Shown: positions 42,735 to 50,819 of the stretch, piece after piece | Layout: each line of letters opens with the position of its first letter | Position numbering within the stretch: position 1 is the first letter of the stretch | Assembly (NCBI RefSeq): GCF_000717915.1 | Contig: NZ_JOCX01000010.1 | Location: forward strand, 1 to 64,000 | Direction of reading: 5' to 3' | From: Streptomyces sp. NRRL S-244 | GTDB taxonomy: Bacteria > Actinomycetota > Actinomycetes > Streptomycetales > Streptomycetaceae | DNA length: 64,000 bases | Position numbers and translations under genes: made by a program | The notes under the pieces: model-generated | What the model saw: only the letters and a program-made list of their open reading frames with translations | What the model was told of the DNA's origin: nothing | Database searches by the model: none

Positions 42735-42856
42735 ACCCTCCCGCCCCTCACCGTCCCCGCCCCACCCCTGCCCGCGCTTCCCCGTCCGCGCTGCCCCGTC
42801 CCGCGCCGCCCCTCCCCAGCACTCCTTTCCGCTCCCTTACCGGCCGCCCGCCGCGA

Positions 42857-43354
42857 TCAGCGACGCTCCAGGCGGAACAGCCGGATCTCGCGCTCGATGC
42901 GCGCCTGGTACGTCGCGTACGGCGGCCAGAACCCCAGCACGGCCTGCCACGCCGCCGCGCGTTCCGCCCCCTCCAGCAGCCGGGCCCGTACGGCGATGTC
43001 CTGACCCTTCCAACTCACGTCCGCGTCGGGGTGCTTGAGCAGGTTCGCGGTCCACGCCGGGTGTCCGGGGCGGCCGAAGTTGGAGCCGATCAGGAGCCAG
43101 CTGACGCCCCCCTCCTCCGGCATGCAGGCGAGCGGCGTGATGCGCGGCTCGCCCGTCTTGGCGCCCTTGGCGGTCAGGATCACGCCGGGGAGCATCCGGG
43201 CGCTGAGCATGACCTTGCCGCGGGTCACCTTGTGCACCGCCTTGTCCATGGCGGGGATGAAGTGCGGGGCGATCTTGGCGAACAGCATGGTCGAGGAGAC
43301 CTTCTGCATCAGCTTGACGCCGGCTGCCCTTGCCGTTGCCCTTGCCACTGCCAT
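42857..43354 (-). CDS. Deazaflavin-dependent nitroreductase-family oxidoreductase (DDN-like)
   Basis: A 165-residue protein of the split-barrel DDN/F420H2-dependent family. Markers are LTAKGAKTGEPRITPLACMPEEGGVSWLLIGSNFGRPGHPAWTANLLKHPDADV, shown here as the KTGEPR turn, SNFG and the HPAWxxNLxxxP motif that binds F420. It should reduce an organic substrate with F420H2. ATG 43354 overlaps the stop of the acyl-CoA dehydrogenase (TGATG), so the two are coupled and under the operator at 44574-44588. Confidence 0.87.
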   Translation of the reverse strand: MAVARATARAAGVKLMQKVSSTMLFAKIAPHFIPAMDKAVHKVTRGKVMLSARMLPGVILTAKGAKTGEPRITPLACMPEEGGVSWLLIGSNFGRPGHPAWTANLLKHPDADVSWKGQDIAVRARLLEGAERAAAWQAVLGFWPPYATYQARIEREIRLFRLERR

Positions 43355-44553
43355 CAGACGGCCACCTTCTCTTGTGGGGTGGTGAACAGGCCCGCGCGGT
43401 GGGCGGCGTGCGCCCGCAGCCGGTGGACGGGGCCGAACAGCAGCTCGTCGGCCGCCGCCCGCTTGAAGTACAGGTGCGCGTCGTGCTCCCAGGTGAAGCC
43501 GATGCCGCCGTGCAGCTGGATCGCCTCGCCCGCCGTGATCCGCAGGGCCTCCAGGGCCTGGGCGAGGGCGAGGCCGCCCTGCCGCGGGTCCCAGGCGGCG
43601 TAGTAGGCCGCCGAGCGGGCCGCCTGGACCTGTACGTAGAGGTCGGCGAGCCGGTGTTTGACCGCCTGGAACGAGCCGATGGGCCGTCCGAACTGCTCGC
43701 GCTGGCGTACGTACTCCACCGTGCGGGCCAGCGCCTGCCCGGCCGCGCCGACCGCCTCGGCGGCGAGGACGGCGGAGGCGGTGCGCCCGGTGGCGGCGAG
43801 CGCGGCGAGGACCGCTTCGCCGGTGGCGTTGTCGGCTTCGGCTCCGAGCAATTCGGCGGGGGTGTCGCGGAGTTGGACGCGCCCTTGGGGCCGGGTCTCG
43901 TCCAGGGTGGTCTGCCGGGACCGGGCCAGTCCGGCCGCGTCCTCCCGTACGAGGAACAGCAGGGTCCGGCTCCGGGCGAACCCTCCGGTGTGCGCGGCGA
44001 CCAGCAGCAGGGAGGCGCTGTGCCCGTCGAGCACCTGGGCGGCCTCCCCGTACAGCCGCCAGCCGCCGTCTTCGCCGGGCCGGGCCTGGACCCCGCCGGC
44101 GCGCCCCCCGCCGGCCCACTCCCCGGGGGTGTTCTCGCCGGTCAGCGCGAGGGCGGTGGACAGCGCCGGGCCGGGGACGGCGAGGGCGGCGGTGAGCCCG
44201 CCGGCGGCGAGCGCCGGGAGCAGCGCGGAGCGCTGGCCGGGGGTGCCGAGGGCGGTGATCAGCGGTACGGCGAGCGCGGCGGTGGCCAGCAGCGGCGAGG
44301 GCAGCAGCGCCCGGCCGGTCTCCTCGCAGGCCAGCGCCAGGTCGGCGGGGGTGCAGCCGACGCCCCCGTACTCCTCGGCGACGGCGATGCCGGGCAGACC
44401 GAGCTGCCGCGCGAGCTGCTGCCAGAGCTCGCGGTCGTGTCCGGCGGCGGTGCGGACGGCGGCCTTGACCTCGTCCGGGCCGCAGCGTTTGCCCAGGATC
44501 TCGCGCAGGGTGCGGCGCATCTCGTCCTGCTCCGCGGTGAAGGCGGCATCCAT
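43354..44553 (-). CDS. Acyl-CoA dehydrogenase family protein
   Basis: A 399-residue acyl-CoA dehydrogenase. N-terminal helical domain (TAEQDEMRRTLREIL), GGVGCTPADLALACEETGRAL, and a C-terminal domain with REQFGRPIGSFQAVKHRLADLYVQVQAARSA and LHGGIGFTWEHDAHLYFKRA. The central beta domain is shortened and Ala/Gly-rich, and the usual catalytic Glu is not evident. It resembles the smaller subunit type (FadE-like heteromeric dehydrogenases of steroid catabolism), which pairs with another subunit; the 57762-58988 gene is a candidate partner. The ATG has GGAGGAG upstream and an operator 20 nt before it. Confidence 0.88.
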   Translation of the reverse strand: MDAAFTAEQDEMRRTLREILGKRCGPDEVKAAVRTAAGHDRELWQQLARQLGLPGIAVAEEYGGVGCTPADLALACEETGRALLPSPLLATAALAVPLITALGTPGQRSALLPALAAGGLTAALAVPGPALSTALALTGENTPGEWAGGGRAGGVQARPGEDGGWRLYGEAAQVLDGHSASLLLVAAHTGGFARSRTLLFLVREDAAGLARSRQTTLDETRPQGRVQLRDTPAELLGAEADNATGEAVLAALAATGRTASAVLAAEAVGAAGQALARTVEYVRQREQFGRPIGSFQAVKHRLADLYVQVQAARSAAYYAAWDPRQGGLALAQALEALRITAGEAIQLHGGIGFTWEHDAHLYFKRAAADELLFGPVHRLRAHAAHRAGLFTTPQEKVAV

Positions 44554-44573
44554 CGTCGGGCTCCTCCCCGTAT

Positions 44574-44588
44574 CTGACGGGCCGTCAT
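44574..44588. promoter_or_regulatory. Palindromic operator, acyl-CoA dehydrogenase/DDN operon (one mismatch)
   Basis: CTGACGGGCCGTCAT: last base differs from consensus. It lies 20 nt upstream of the dehydrogenase ATG. A second operator for the divergent thiolase lies 78 bp further right. Confidence 0.75.
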
Positions 44589-44665
44589 GTTAGGGCGGGC
44601 GGCGGCAGATGCACAGGGGGCGGGGCGCGCAGGTATCGCGAGGACCGCGCGGCGCGGCCTAGAAA

Positions 44666-44680
44666 CTGACGCTACGTCAG
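44666..44680. promoter_or_regulatory. Palindromic operator, second thiolase (perfect)
   Basis: CTGACGCTACGTCAG ends 16 nt upstream of the thiolase ATG at 44697. This spacing leaves little room for a leader, so the site probably covers the -10 or the transcription start. Confidence 0.85.
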
Positions 44681-44696
44681 ATGTACGGTCTGGGGC

Positions 44697-45935
44697 ATGC
44701 CTGGACCCACGCCTGGACCCACGACCGAACCGCGCACCGGACGCAGGGCCGGACCCGGCACCGGACGCAGCACCGGACGCCGCCGGGTCGCCGTCGTCGG
44801 CGTCGCCCTCTCCGACTGCGGCCGGGTGGACGGCCCCACCCCGTACGCCCTGCACGCGCAGGCCGCACGCCGCGCCCTGGCCGACTCCGGCCTGGACCGC
44901 TCCGTCATCGACGGCTTCGCCTCGGCCGGCCTCGGCATCCTCGCGCCGGTCGAGGTGGCCGAGTACCTGGGGCTGCGCCCCACCTGGGTCGACTCCACCT
45001 CGGTGGGCGGCTCGACCTGGGAGGTCATGGCGGCGCACGCGGCGGACGCGATAGCGGCGGGACACGCCAACGCCGTGCTGCTCGTGTACGGATCCACGGC
45101 GCGCGCCGACATCAAGGCGCGCCGGCGCACCTCGAACCTGTCGTTCGGGGCCCGGGGGCCGCTGCAGTTCGAGGTGCCGTACGGGCACACGCTGGTCTCG
45201 AAGTACGCGATGGCCGCGCGGCGCCACATGCACGAGTACGGGACGACGCTGGAACAGCTCGCCTCGGTGGCGGTCCAGGCGCGGGCGAACGCGGCGACCA
45301 ACCCGGACGCGATGTTCCGCGACCCGATCACGGTGGAGGACGTCCTGTCCGGCGAGATGATCGCGGACCCGTTCACGAAGCTGCACTGCTGCATCCGCTC
45401 GGACGGCGGCTGCGCGGTGCTGCTGGCGGCGGAGGACTACGTACCGGACACGGCGAAGGAGCCGGTCTGGATCCTGGGTTCGGGCACGTCGGTCTCGCAC
45501 ACCACGATGTCGGAGTGGGAGGACTTCACGGTGTCCCCGGCGGCGGTCTCGGGCCGCACGGCGTTCGCCCGCGCCGGCCTCACCCCGGCGGACGTGGACC
45601 TCGCCCAAATCTACGACGCCTTCACGTACATGACCCTGGTCACGCTGGAGGACCTCGGCTTCTGCGCCAAGGGCGAGGGCGGGGCCTTCGTGGAGAAGGG
45701 CCGCCTCCTGCGGGACGGGGAACTGCCGGTCAACACCGACGGCGGCGGCCTCTCGGCCTGCCACCCGGGCATGCGCGGCCTGTTCCTGCTGGTCGAGGCG
45801 GTCCGCCAGCTGCGCGGTGAGGCGGGCCCGGACCGCCAGGTCGTCAAACCGGGGGGCCGGCGCCCGGAGGTGGCCCTGGCGTCGGGCACGGGGGGCTGGT
45901 TCTGCTCGTCGGGGACGCTGATCCTGGGGCGGTGA
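44697..45935 (+). CDS. Thiolase-like protein (lipid-transfer type), lacking the usual Cys nucleophile
   Basis: A 412-residue thiolase-fold protein. After a Pro/Gly/Thr/Arg-repeat head of about 28 residues it reads RRVAVVGVALSDCGRVDG, STSVGGSTWEVMAAHAADAI, QIYDAFTYMTLVTLEDLGFC and PVNTDGGGLSACHPGMRGL. At the loop that carries the nucleophilic Cys in thiolases it has Gly-Ser-Thr. That is a feature of lipid-transfer retro-aldolases (Ltp2-like), which work with a DUF35 partner; the DUF35 gene at 47613-48047 is a candidate. Divergent from the acyl-CoA dehydrogenase and under its own operator. Confidence 0.87.
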   Translation: MPGPTPGPTTEPRTGRRAGPGTGRSTGRRRVAVVGVALSDCGRVDGPTPYALHAQAARRALADSGLDRSVIDGFASAGLGILAPVEVAEYLGLRPTWVDSTSVGGSTWEVMAAHAADAIAAGHANAVLLVYGSTARADIKARRRTSNLSFGARGPLQFEVPYGHTLVSKYAMAARRHMHEYGTTLEQLASVAVQARANAATNPDAMFRDPITVEDVLSGEMIADPFTKLHCCIRSDGGCAVLLAAEDYVPDTAKEPVWILGSGTSVSHTTMSEWEDFTVSPAAVSGRTAFARAGLTPADVDLAQIYDAFTYMTLVTLEDLGFCAKGEGGAFVEKGRLLRDGELPVNTDGGGLSACHPGMRGLFLLVEAVRQLRGEAGPDRQVVKPGGRRPEVALASGTGGWFCSSGTLILGR

Positions 45936-46214
45936 AATCGGGGGGATTCCGGGGACGGTGATTCCGGGACGGTGGCTCCGAGGGCGGTGGTTCGGGAGCC
46001 GCGGGGCCCCCGGTCGACAGGTCCGCGGGGGCGGGGGACGATGGAAGGGACGGACTCCTTCCGGGGTCGATCGGGACGTGCGCGCGGAGCGCACCCGCTC
46101 CCGGGCACTGTGCAGGCATCGTGGGCACGAGTCCGTGCGCCCACCGCGTGCGCCCACTCGCAGTGTCGGCCTCGTGATTCCTCCACCTTCCCGCACCACA
46201 GGCGAGGAACGACG

Positions 46215-46814
46215 ATGAACCAACGGATCCGCATGACTCTGTTCACCCCCCTCATGGCCTGTTCGCTCGCCATCGGGGCGGCCGCCACGGGATGGGCCGC
46301 GACCCCGAAGACCGCACCGGCCGCCGCACCCGCCGCGGCCGCGTGCTTCGTCGAAGCGAAAGCCGGCGACGCCACGAAGGCGATCGTCAGCGGCGAGGGG
46401 TTCGACAAGGCCAAGGGCAAGGTCTTCCTCGACCAGACCGACGGCGCGGGCGGCGGCACCGCCACGGTCGGCGACGACGGCAAGTTCACCTCCGGTGACG
46501 TAGCGGCCGGCAAGTACAAGGCCTTCCAGAACGGCGGCGCCACCGCCAACTGCCTGGGCGGCCAGGAGGCCCAGGACGCCATCAACCAGAAGCTGATCAC
46601 CGCCGAACGCCAGCGCGGCGCCAAGGAGGGCTTCACCGACGGAAAGGCCCTGGCCCAGGCCGGTAACTGCGACGCCGAGCCCAAGCTGAACAACCAGCAG
46701 AACCTCCAGGGCCTGGTCCCCGACGCAGCGGGGAAGAAGCAGGCCAAGGAGGCCCACGACCAGGCCTACACCGCCGCGTTCGACTCGGCGCTCAAGAGGT
46801 ACTGCACCGACTAG
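46215..46814 (+). CDS. Secreted protein of unknown function
   Basis: A 199-residue exported protein. The signal peptide (basic NQRIR, then LFTPLMACSLAIGAAAT, cleavage near GWA-AT) is followed by an Ala/Pro stretch, a beta-sandwich-like part (CFVEAKAGDATKAIVSGEGFDKAKGKVFLD in outline) and a helical C-terminal half rich in Gln, Lys and Ala. Four cysteines are spaced widely. No family is recognised. It has GAGG upstream, and a 15-bp terminator follows. The 279-nt upstream spacer has no gene. Confidence 0.75.
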   Translation: MNQRIRMTLFTPLMACSLAIGAAATGWAATPKTAPAAAPAAAACFVEAKAGDATKAIVSGEGFDKAKGKVFLDQTDGAGGGTATVGDDGKFTSGDVAAGKYKAFQNGGATANCLGGQEAQDAINQKLITAERQRGAKEGFTDGKALAQAGNCDAEPKLNNQQNLQGLVPDAAGKKQAKEAHDQAYTAAFDSALKRYCTD

Positions 46815-46845
46815 CCATCAGCTCCATCGATTCCCTCCGCTCCTG

Positions 46846-46879
46846 CGCGGACCCGGCGGTCGACACCGCCGGGTCCGCG
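46846..46879 (+). terminator. Perfect 15-bp terminator hairpin
   Basis: CGCGGACCCGGCGGT (46846-46860) and its exact complement (46865-46879) with a CGAC tetraloop, 31 nt past the secreted-protein stop. Confidence 0.8.
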
Positions 46880-46916
46880 TCGGCCCGTCCGGCGGCGATG
46901 GTGTTCCATGGGCGGT

Positions 46917-47600
46917 ATGACCCGTGAGACGACGAGCAGCGACGAGTTCCACGCCACCCTGCACTCGCTGCGGGTGTGGGACGGCCCGCTGCCCGGCTTC
47001 GATCCGGACGCCGCGCCCGCCGAGCCGCTGGCGCTGTTCCGGGAGTGGTTCCTGCACGCCGCCGCGGCGGGGCAGCCGGAGCCGCACACGATGAGCCTGG
47101 CCACCGTCGACGCCGACGGGCGGCCCGACGTACGCACCCTGATGCTGCACGACGCCGACGGGCACGGCTGGCACTTCGCCTCGCACGCCACCAGCGCCAA
47201 GGGCCGGCAGCTCGCCGGGCACCCGGACGCCGCGCTCGGGTTCTACTGGCCGGCCGTGGCCCGGCAGATCCGGATCCGCGGCCGGGTCACCGCCCGCGGG
47301 CCGCAGGAGAGCCGGGCGGACCTGGCGGTCCGCTCGCGGGGTGCGCTCGCGGCGGCGCTGACCGGCCGGCAGAGCGAGGTGCTCGACAGCGTGGACGAGC
47401 TGCGGCGCGTCTCCGAGGCCGCCTGGGAGCGGGCCGGGGCGGAGCCGGACGCTCCGGCCCCGACCTGGACGCGGTACGTCCTCGACCCTGCCGAAGTCGA
47501 GTTCTTCCAGGGCGACCCGGCCCGCCGCCACATCCGTCTGCGCTACCGCCGCGCCGCCCCCTCCGGCACCGCCTGGACCCGCGAGCTGCTCTGGCCCTGA
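46917..47600 (+). CDS. Pyridoxamine 5'-phosphate oxidase family protein
   Basis: A protein of about 227 residues with the FMN-binding split barrel of the PdxH family: MSLATVDADGRPDVRTLMLHDADGHGW in outline, FASHATSAKGRQL, FYWPAVARQIRIRGRV and a C-terminal HIRLRYRR. It may be a true pyridoxamine phosphate oxidase (vitamin B6 salvage) or one of the F420/FMN paralogues frequent in actinobacteria. ATG 46917 is preferred; ATG 46908 three codons earlier is open. It is convergent with the DUF35 gene, with only 12 nt between stops. Confidence 0.83.
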   Translation: MTRETTSSDEFHATLHSLRVWDGPLPGFDPDAAPAEPLALFREWFLHAAAAGQPEPHTMSLATVDADGRPDVRTLMLHDADGHGWHFASHATSAKGRQLAGHPDAALGFYWPAVARQIRIRGRVTARGPQESRADLAVRSRGALAAALTGRQSEVLDSVDELRRVSEAAWERAGAEPDAPAPTWTRYVLDPAEVEFFQGDPARRHIRLRYRRAAPSGTAWTRELLWP

Positions 47601-47612
47601 GGGCGCCTTGCG

Positions 47613-48047
47613 CTAGGGGGTGTCCGGGCGGAACACGGCCACCCACACGCCCTCCGCCGCCTCGCGGAAGGCGAGTTCGAGCCGCATGCCGATCCGCAGG
47701 TCCGCCGGGGCGCACTCGACGACCTCCGTCATCATGCGCGGGCCCTCGGCCAGGTCGACCACGGCCGCCGTGTACGGGACGCGCGTCCCGAACGGCGGGA
47801 GGTCGTTGCGGTGGATCACCGACCAGGTGTAGAGGGTGGCGCGGCCGCTCGCGCTCTCCCAGGCCACCCGCTCCTCGCCGGCCCAGCAGAACGGGCAGAA
47901 CTCGCGCGGGTAGTGGTGGGCCCGCCCGCAGTCCGCACAGCGGCGCAGCAGGAGCCGGCCCTCGGCGGCCGCGTCCCAGTAGGGGCGGGTGAAGTCGTCG
48001 GTCTCGGGGAGGTCGTAACGCGCGCTCACAGAACTCGCAGAACTCAC
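47613..48047 (-). CDS. DUF35 / OB-fold zinc-ribbon protein (second copy)
   Basis: A 144-residue DUF35 protein. The zinc ribbon RCADCGRAHHYPREFCPFCW has the CxxC-x10-CxxC spacing. The OB-fold follows with ATLYTWSVIHRNDLPPFGTRVPYTAAVVDLAEGP in outline and a final GVWVAVFRP. It probably partners a thiolase-like enzyme, most plausibly the one at 44697-45935. The GTG at 48047 overlaps the DoxX stop (GTGA); a GTG at 48029 is possible. Transcribed with the DoxX gene from the operator at 48517-48531. Confidence 0.88.
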   Translation of the reverse strand: MSSASSVSARYDLPETDDFTRPYWDAAAEGRLLLRRCADCGRAHHYPREFCPFCWAGEERVAWESASGRATLYTWSVIHRNDLPPFGTRVPYTAAVVDLAEGPRMMTEVVECAPADLRIGMRLELAFREAAEGVWVAVFRPDTP

Positions 48048-48496
48048 AGGAACAGTCCCATCGCCGAGTCCAGGGACCAGGTCTGCCAGGCCATCGCGAA
48101 GAGCGCGACGAGCGAGATCAGGGCCATCATCGCGTTCTGGCCCTGCTCGGCCCAGTCGTGGATCATCAGGACCAGGTAGAGCAGGTTCAGGAGCAGGCCG
48201 CCGACGAGCGCGACCGGGGTCAGGAACCCGAGTACGAGGCCCAGCCCGAGGGCGAGTTCCGCGTAGACGACGACGTACGCCATCAGGCGCGGGCGCGGCT
48301 GGACGACCTTCTCGAAGCCGCCCTTCACGAACGGCCAGCGGTGCTTGCCGGCGACGTCCGCGGCCCAGGCGATGCCCGTACCGCGTTCGAACCAGCCCTT
48401 CTTGTCCTTGTGCCGCCAGCTCTCCAGCCACCACAGGCCGAGCCCTATCCGGAGCACGGCGAGCCACTCGGCCCCACTGAGCCAGATGGTCTGCAT
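48044..48496 (-). CDS. DoxX-family membrane protein
   Basis: A 150-residue protein with four membrane helices typical of DoxX: WLAVLRIGLGLWWLESW at the start, then MAYVVVYAELALGLGLVLGF, VALVGGLLLNLLYLVLMIHD and a final helix. The loop HKDKKGWFERGTG separates helices 1 and 2. DoxX proteins are quinone-linked or redox-stress membrane components of unclear chemistry. It is the first gene of a two-gene operon with the DUF35 protein. A perfect operator lies 20 nt before the ATG, so this membrane protein is controlled together with the CoA-catabolic genes. Confidence 0.88.
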   Translation of the reverse strand: MQTIWLSGAEWLAVLRIGLGLWWLESWRHKDKKGWFERGTGIAWAADVAGKHRWPFVKGGFEKVVQPRPRLMAYVVVYAELALGLGLVLGFLTPVALVGGLLLNLLYLVLMIHDWAEQGQNAMMALISLVALFAMAWQTWSLDSAMGLFL

Positions 48497-48516
48497 CGGC
48501 CCTCCCCTTCCTCGAT

Positions 48517-48531
48517 CTGACGGTACGTCAG
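48517..48531. promoter_or_regulatory. Palindromic operator, DoxX/DUF35 operon (perfect)
   Basis: CTGACGGTACGTCAG lies 20 nt upstream of the DoxX ATG. The gene on the other side starts more than 110 nt away. Confidence 0.85.
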
Positions 48532-48648
48532 TTCACCGGATCCCCGCCGATCCCGCAAGGCCCCGAACCGGAACCCCCGGGAACCGCCCACCCCTCGAAG
48601 GCGTCCCAACTGTTGAACACGTTCGAAATTCCGAGGAGAGCAAACGCA

Positions 48649-49182
48649 ATGAGCCACGACGCCCGGCATACCGCGGGGCAGCAGCCCGCCTGGGGCGCCC
48701 ACGTACCGCCGTCACCCCCGATGCGGCGGAGCACGAAGCGGCTGATCGGCCTCGCCCTGCTCTCGGGCCTCGGGCCCCCGCTCGTCTGGTTCGGGGTGTT
48801 CCTGTGGGCGTTCGCAGGCGGCGGCACCTGGGGAACTCAACCCGCCGCCTGCTCCAAGGCGGTGTCGCAGTTCGGCGCCGCCCTGCCGTCCGGGACGGCC
48901 GGGGAGGCCTGCATCGAGGTACTCGAAGGCGGCTACATCAGTCAGTGGGGAGGTTCGTTCGACATGCCGCGGAGCGAGGCCCGGGCCTGGCTGGCCTCCC
49001 TCCCCGGAGACCGGTGCAACCCCGCCTGCCGAACCAGCCCCGACGGCGTGACGGAGGATCAGTACGGGCTCGATCTCAAGACCTCCCGCCCCGACCGGCG
49101 CGGGCACGACGTCCTGGACGTGCGCGTCCTGTGGACGGACGAGCAGCACGCCAAGGTCACGTTCCGGACGTACCCCATGTGA
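48649..49182 (+). CDS. Membrane-anchored hypothetical protein
   Basis: A 177-residue protein with a Pro/Arg-rich cytoplasmic head, one membrane helix (LIGLALLSGLGPPLVWFGVFLWAF in outline, residues 32-56) and an extracytoplasmic domain of about 120 residues with four cysteines (PAACSKA, GEACIEV, DRCNPACRT). No family recognised. The ATG follows GAGGAG. A near-palindrome TTGAACACGTTCGAA (48613-48627) upstream resembles the palindrome before the 54947-55849 gene, so the two membrane proteins may share a regulator. Confidence 0.7.
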   Translation: MSHDARHTAGQQPAWGAHVPPSPPMRRSTKRLIGLALLSGLGPPLVWFGVFLWAFAGGGTWGTQPAACSKAVSQFGAALPSGTAGEACIEVLEGGYISQWGGSFDMPRSEARAWLASLPGDRCNPACRTSPDGVTEDQYGLDLKTSRPDRRGHDVLDVRVLWTDEQHAKVTFRTYPM

Positions 49183-49361
49183 GGCGCACCGTCCGCAACG
49201 CCGGCAGCCGCCGGCCGCCGCCCAGGGCCCCGGACCCCGGGCCCCGGACCCGGCCGCCCTCTCCCCTCGACCCGCCGCCCAAGCGCCCCGTGATCGATCC
49301 GCAATCGATTCCCTCCTTGTCCGAGACCCATCAACGCTGTGTGTCGATACGATCACTCCTC

Positions 49362-50600
49362 ATGCCCGGAGTCCCCGCACCCCCCGACATGTCCACCCAG
49401 CCCCGCCCGGTCTACGTGATCGGCGCCGGGCCCGGCGGCCTCGCCGCGGCCGCCGCGCTGCGCGCCCGCGGGGTGCGCGCGGTGGTCGTCGAGAAGTCCG
49501 ATGACGTCGCCGCCTCCTGGCGGGGGCACTACGACCGGCTCCACCTGCACACCACCCGCCGGCTCTCCGCCCTCCCCGGGCTGGCCATGCCGCGCCGGTT
49601 CGGGCGGTGGGTGTCGCGGGACAACGTGGTGCGGTACCTGGAGAAGTACGCCGAGTTCCACGGGCTGGAGATCGTCACCGGCGTCGAGGTGACCCGGATC
49701 GACCCCGCCCCCGGCGGGGACGGCTGGCTGCTGCACGCCACCGGCGGGCGGGTGCTCGACGCCCGGGCCGTCGTCGTCGCCACCGGGTTCAACCACACCC
49801 CCGCGCTCCCCGACTGGCCGGGCCGCGACACGTACACCGGGCAGCTGCTGCACGCCCGCGAGTACCGCAACGCCACGCCGTACGAGGGCCGGGACGTGCT
49901 CGTCGTCGGCACCGGCAACACCGGCGCCGAGATAGCCGTCGACCTGGCCGAGGGCGGGGCCGTGCGGGTGCGGCTCGCCGTGCGCACCGCCCCGCACATC
50001 GTGCGCCGCTCCACCGCGGGCTGGCCCGCGCAGCGCAGCGGGATCCTGGTGCGGCGGCTGCCGGTACGGCTCGTGGACCGGCTCTGCGCGCTCATCGCCA
50101 AGGCCTCCGTCCCCGACCTGGCGGCGTACGGACTCCCCCGTCCCGACACCGGCCTGTACAGCAGGGTCAAGGAGGGCGCGGTCCCGGTCCAGGACGTCGG
50201 CCTGATCGACGCCGTGCGTGCGGGCCGGGTCGAACCGGTGGCCGCCGTGGCCTCCTTCGACGGTGCGGACGTGGTTCTCGCCGACGGCTCCCGCATCGCC
50301 CCGGACGCGGTGGTCGCGGCCACCGGGTACCGCCGCGGCCTGGAGGGCCTGGTCGGGCATCTGGACGTACTCGACGGGCGCGGCCGCCCCCGTACGCACG
50401 GCACCCGCTCCCCCGCGCAGGCCCCGGGCCTGTACTTCACCGGCTTCACCAACCCCATCAGCGGCATGTTCCGCGAGATGGCCCTGGACGCGGAGAAGAT
50501 CGCCAAGGCGGCCTCCCGCCGCCTCGGCCCCCGAACCGGCCTGCCGCCGGCCACGCCCCTCCCGGACACGGGCCTGCGCCCGGTCGACCCCCTCGCCTGA
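49362..50600 (+). CDS. Flavin-containing monooxygenase-like FAD/NAD(P) protein
   Basis: A 412-residue flavoprotein. FAD-binding VIGAGPGGLAAAAAL near residue 20, FMO-type signature YTGQLLHAREY, NADP-binding VVGTGNTGAEIAVDLA near 190, and a final FAD strand GLYFTGFTNPISGMF. It is close to the actinobacterial FMO/YUCCA-like group that oxygenates small molecules with NADPH, possibly including Baeyer-Villiger-like chemistry. The start is uncertain (ATG 49362 or 49389). It lies in the regulon region but has no CTGACGnnnCGTCAG site of its own. A strong terminator follows. Confidence 0.85.
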   Translation: MPGVPAPPDMSTQPRPVYVIGAGPGGLAAAAALRARGVRAVVVEKSDDVAASWRGHYDRLHLHTTRRLSALPGLAMPRRFGRWVSRDNVVRYLEKYAEFHGLEIVTGVEVTRIDPAPGGDGWLLHATGGRVLDARAVVVATGFNHTPALPDWPGRDTYTGQLLHAREYRNATPYEGRDVLVVGTGNTGAEIAVDLAEGGAVRVRLAVRTAPHIVRRSTAGWPAQRSGILVRRLPVRLVDRLCALIAKASVPDLAAYGLPRPDTGLYSRVKEGAVPVQDVGLIDAVRAGRVEPVAAVASFDGADVVLADGSRIAPDAVVAATGYRRGLEGLVGHLDVLDGRGRPRTHGTRSPAQAPGLYFTGFTNPISGMFREMALDAEKIAKAASRRLGPRTGLPPATPLPDTGLRPVDPLA

Positions 50601-50628
50601 CCGCCCGGGGCCACTCGGGCCCAAGCTC

Positions 50629-50666
50629 GGTCCCCGACCCCGGGCTTGAGCCCGGGCCCGGGGACC
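50629..50666 (+). terminator. Terminator after the monooxygenase gene
   Basis: A nested stem: GGTCCCC (50629-50635) with GGGGACC (50660-50666) outside, CCCGGGC (50639-50645) with GCCCGGG (50650-50656) inside, and a TTGA tetraloop. Confidence 0.7.
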
Positions 50667-50740
50667 CGTACTTCACCGGCTTCACCGGTTCCACCGACCC
50701 CGTCAGCGGCCGAAAACGCGCCCTGGACCCGTCCCGGCGG
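50667..50740 (+). pseudogene. Partial duplicate of the monooxygenase 3' end
   Basis: The segment translates as YFTGFTGSTDPVSGRKRALD, clearly related to YFTGFTNPISGMFREMALD near the end of the upstream monooxygenase, and the nucleotide match is also close (TACTTCACCGGCTTCACC in both). It has no start or surrounding homology. It appears to be a relic of a duplicated or recombined monooxygenase gene now lying in the spacer. Confidence 0.6.
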
Positions 50741-50795
50741 GATCTGTCACCGTTCCACACACCACCTCCACCAGCTTTCCTGCGCAGCACTGTTC

Positions 50796-50810
50796 CTGAC
50801 GGCACGTCAG
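50796..50810. promoter_or_regulatory. Palindromic operator 1, acyl-CoA synthetase operon (perfect)
   Basis: CTGACGGCACGTCAG. It is the upstream member of a tandem pair in front of the NDP-forming acyl-CoA synthetase. Confidence 0.85.
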
Positions 50811-50819
50811 TTCAGTAAT

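Noticed and set aside
42735..42856. C/T-rich tract considered as a small gene or RNA
   Set aside because: It has no open frame or hairpin. It is a pyrimidine-rich spacer between convergent genes.
44259..46757. Long leftward open frame of about 830 codons
   Set aside because: It is antisense to the thiolase and secreted-protein genes, whose family motifs and start sites are clear; composition is GC-driven.
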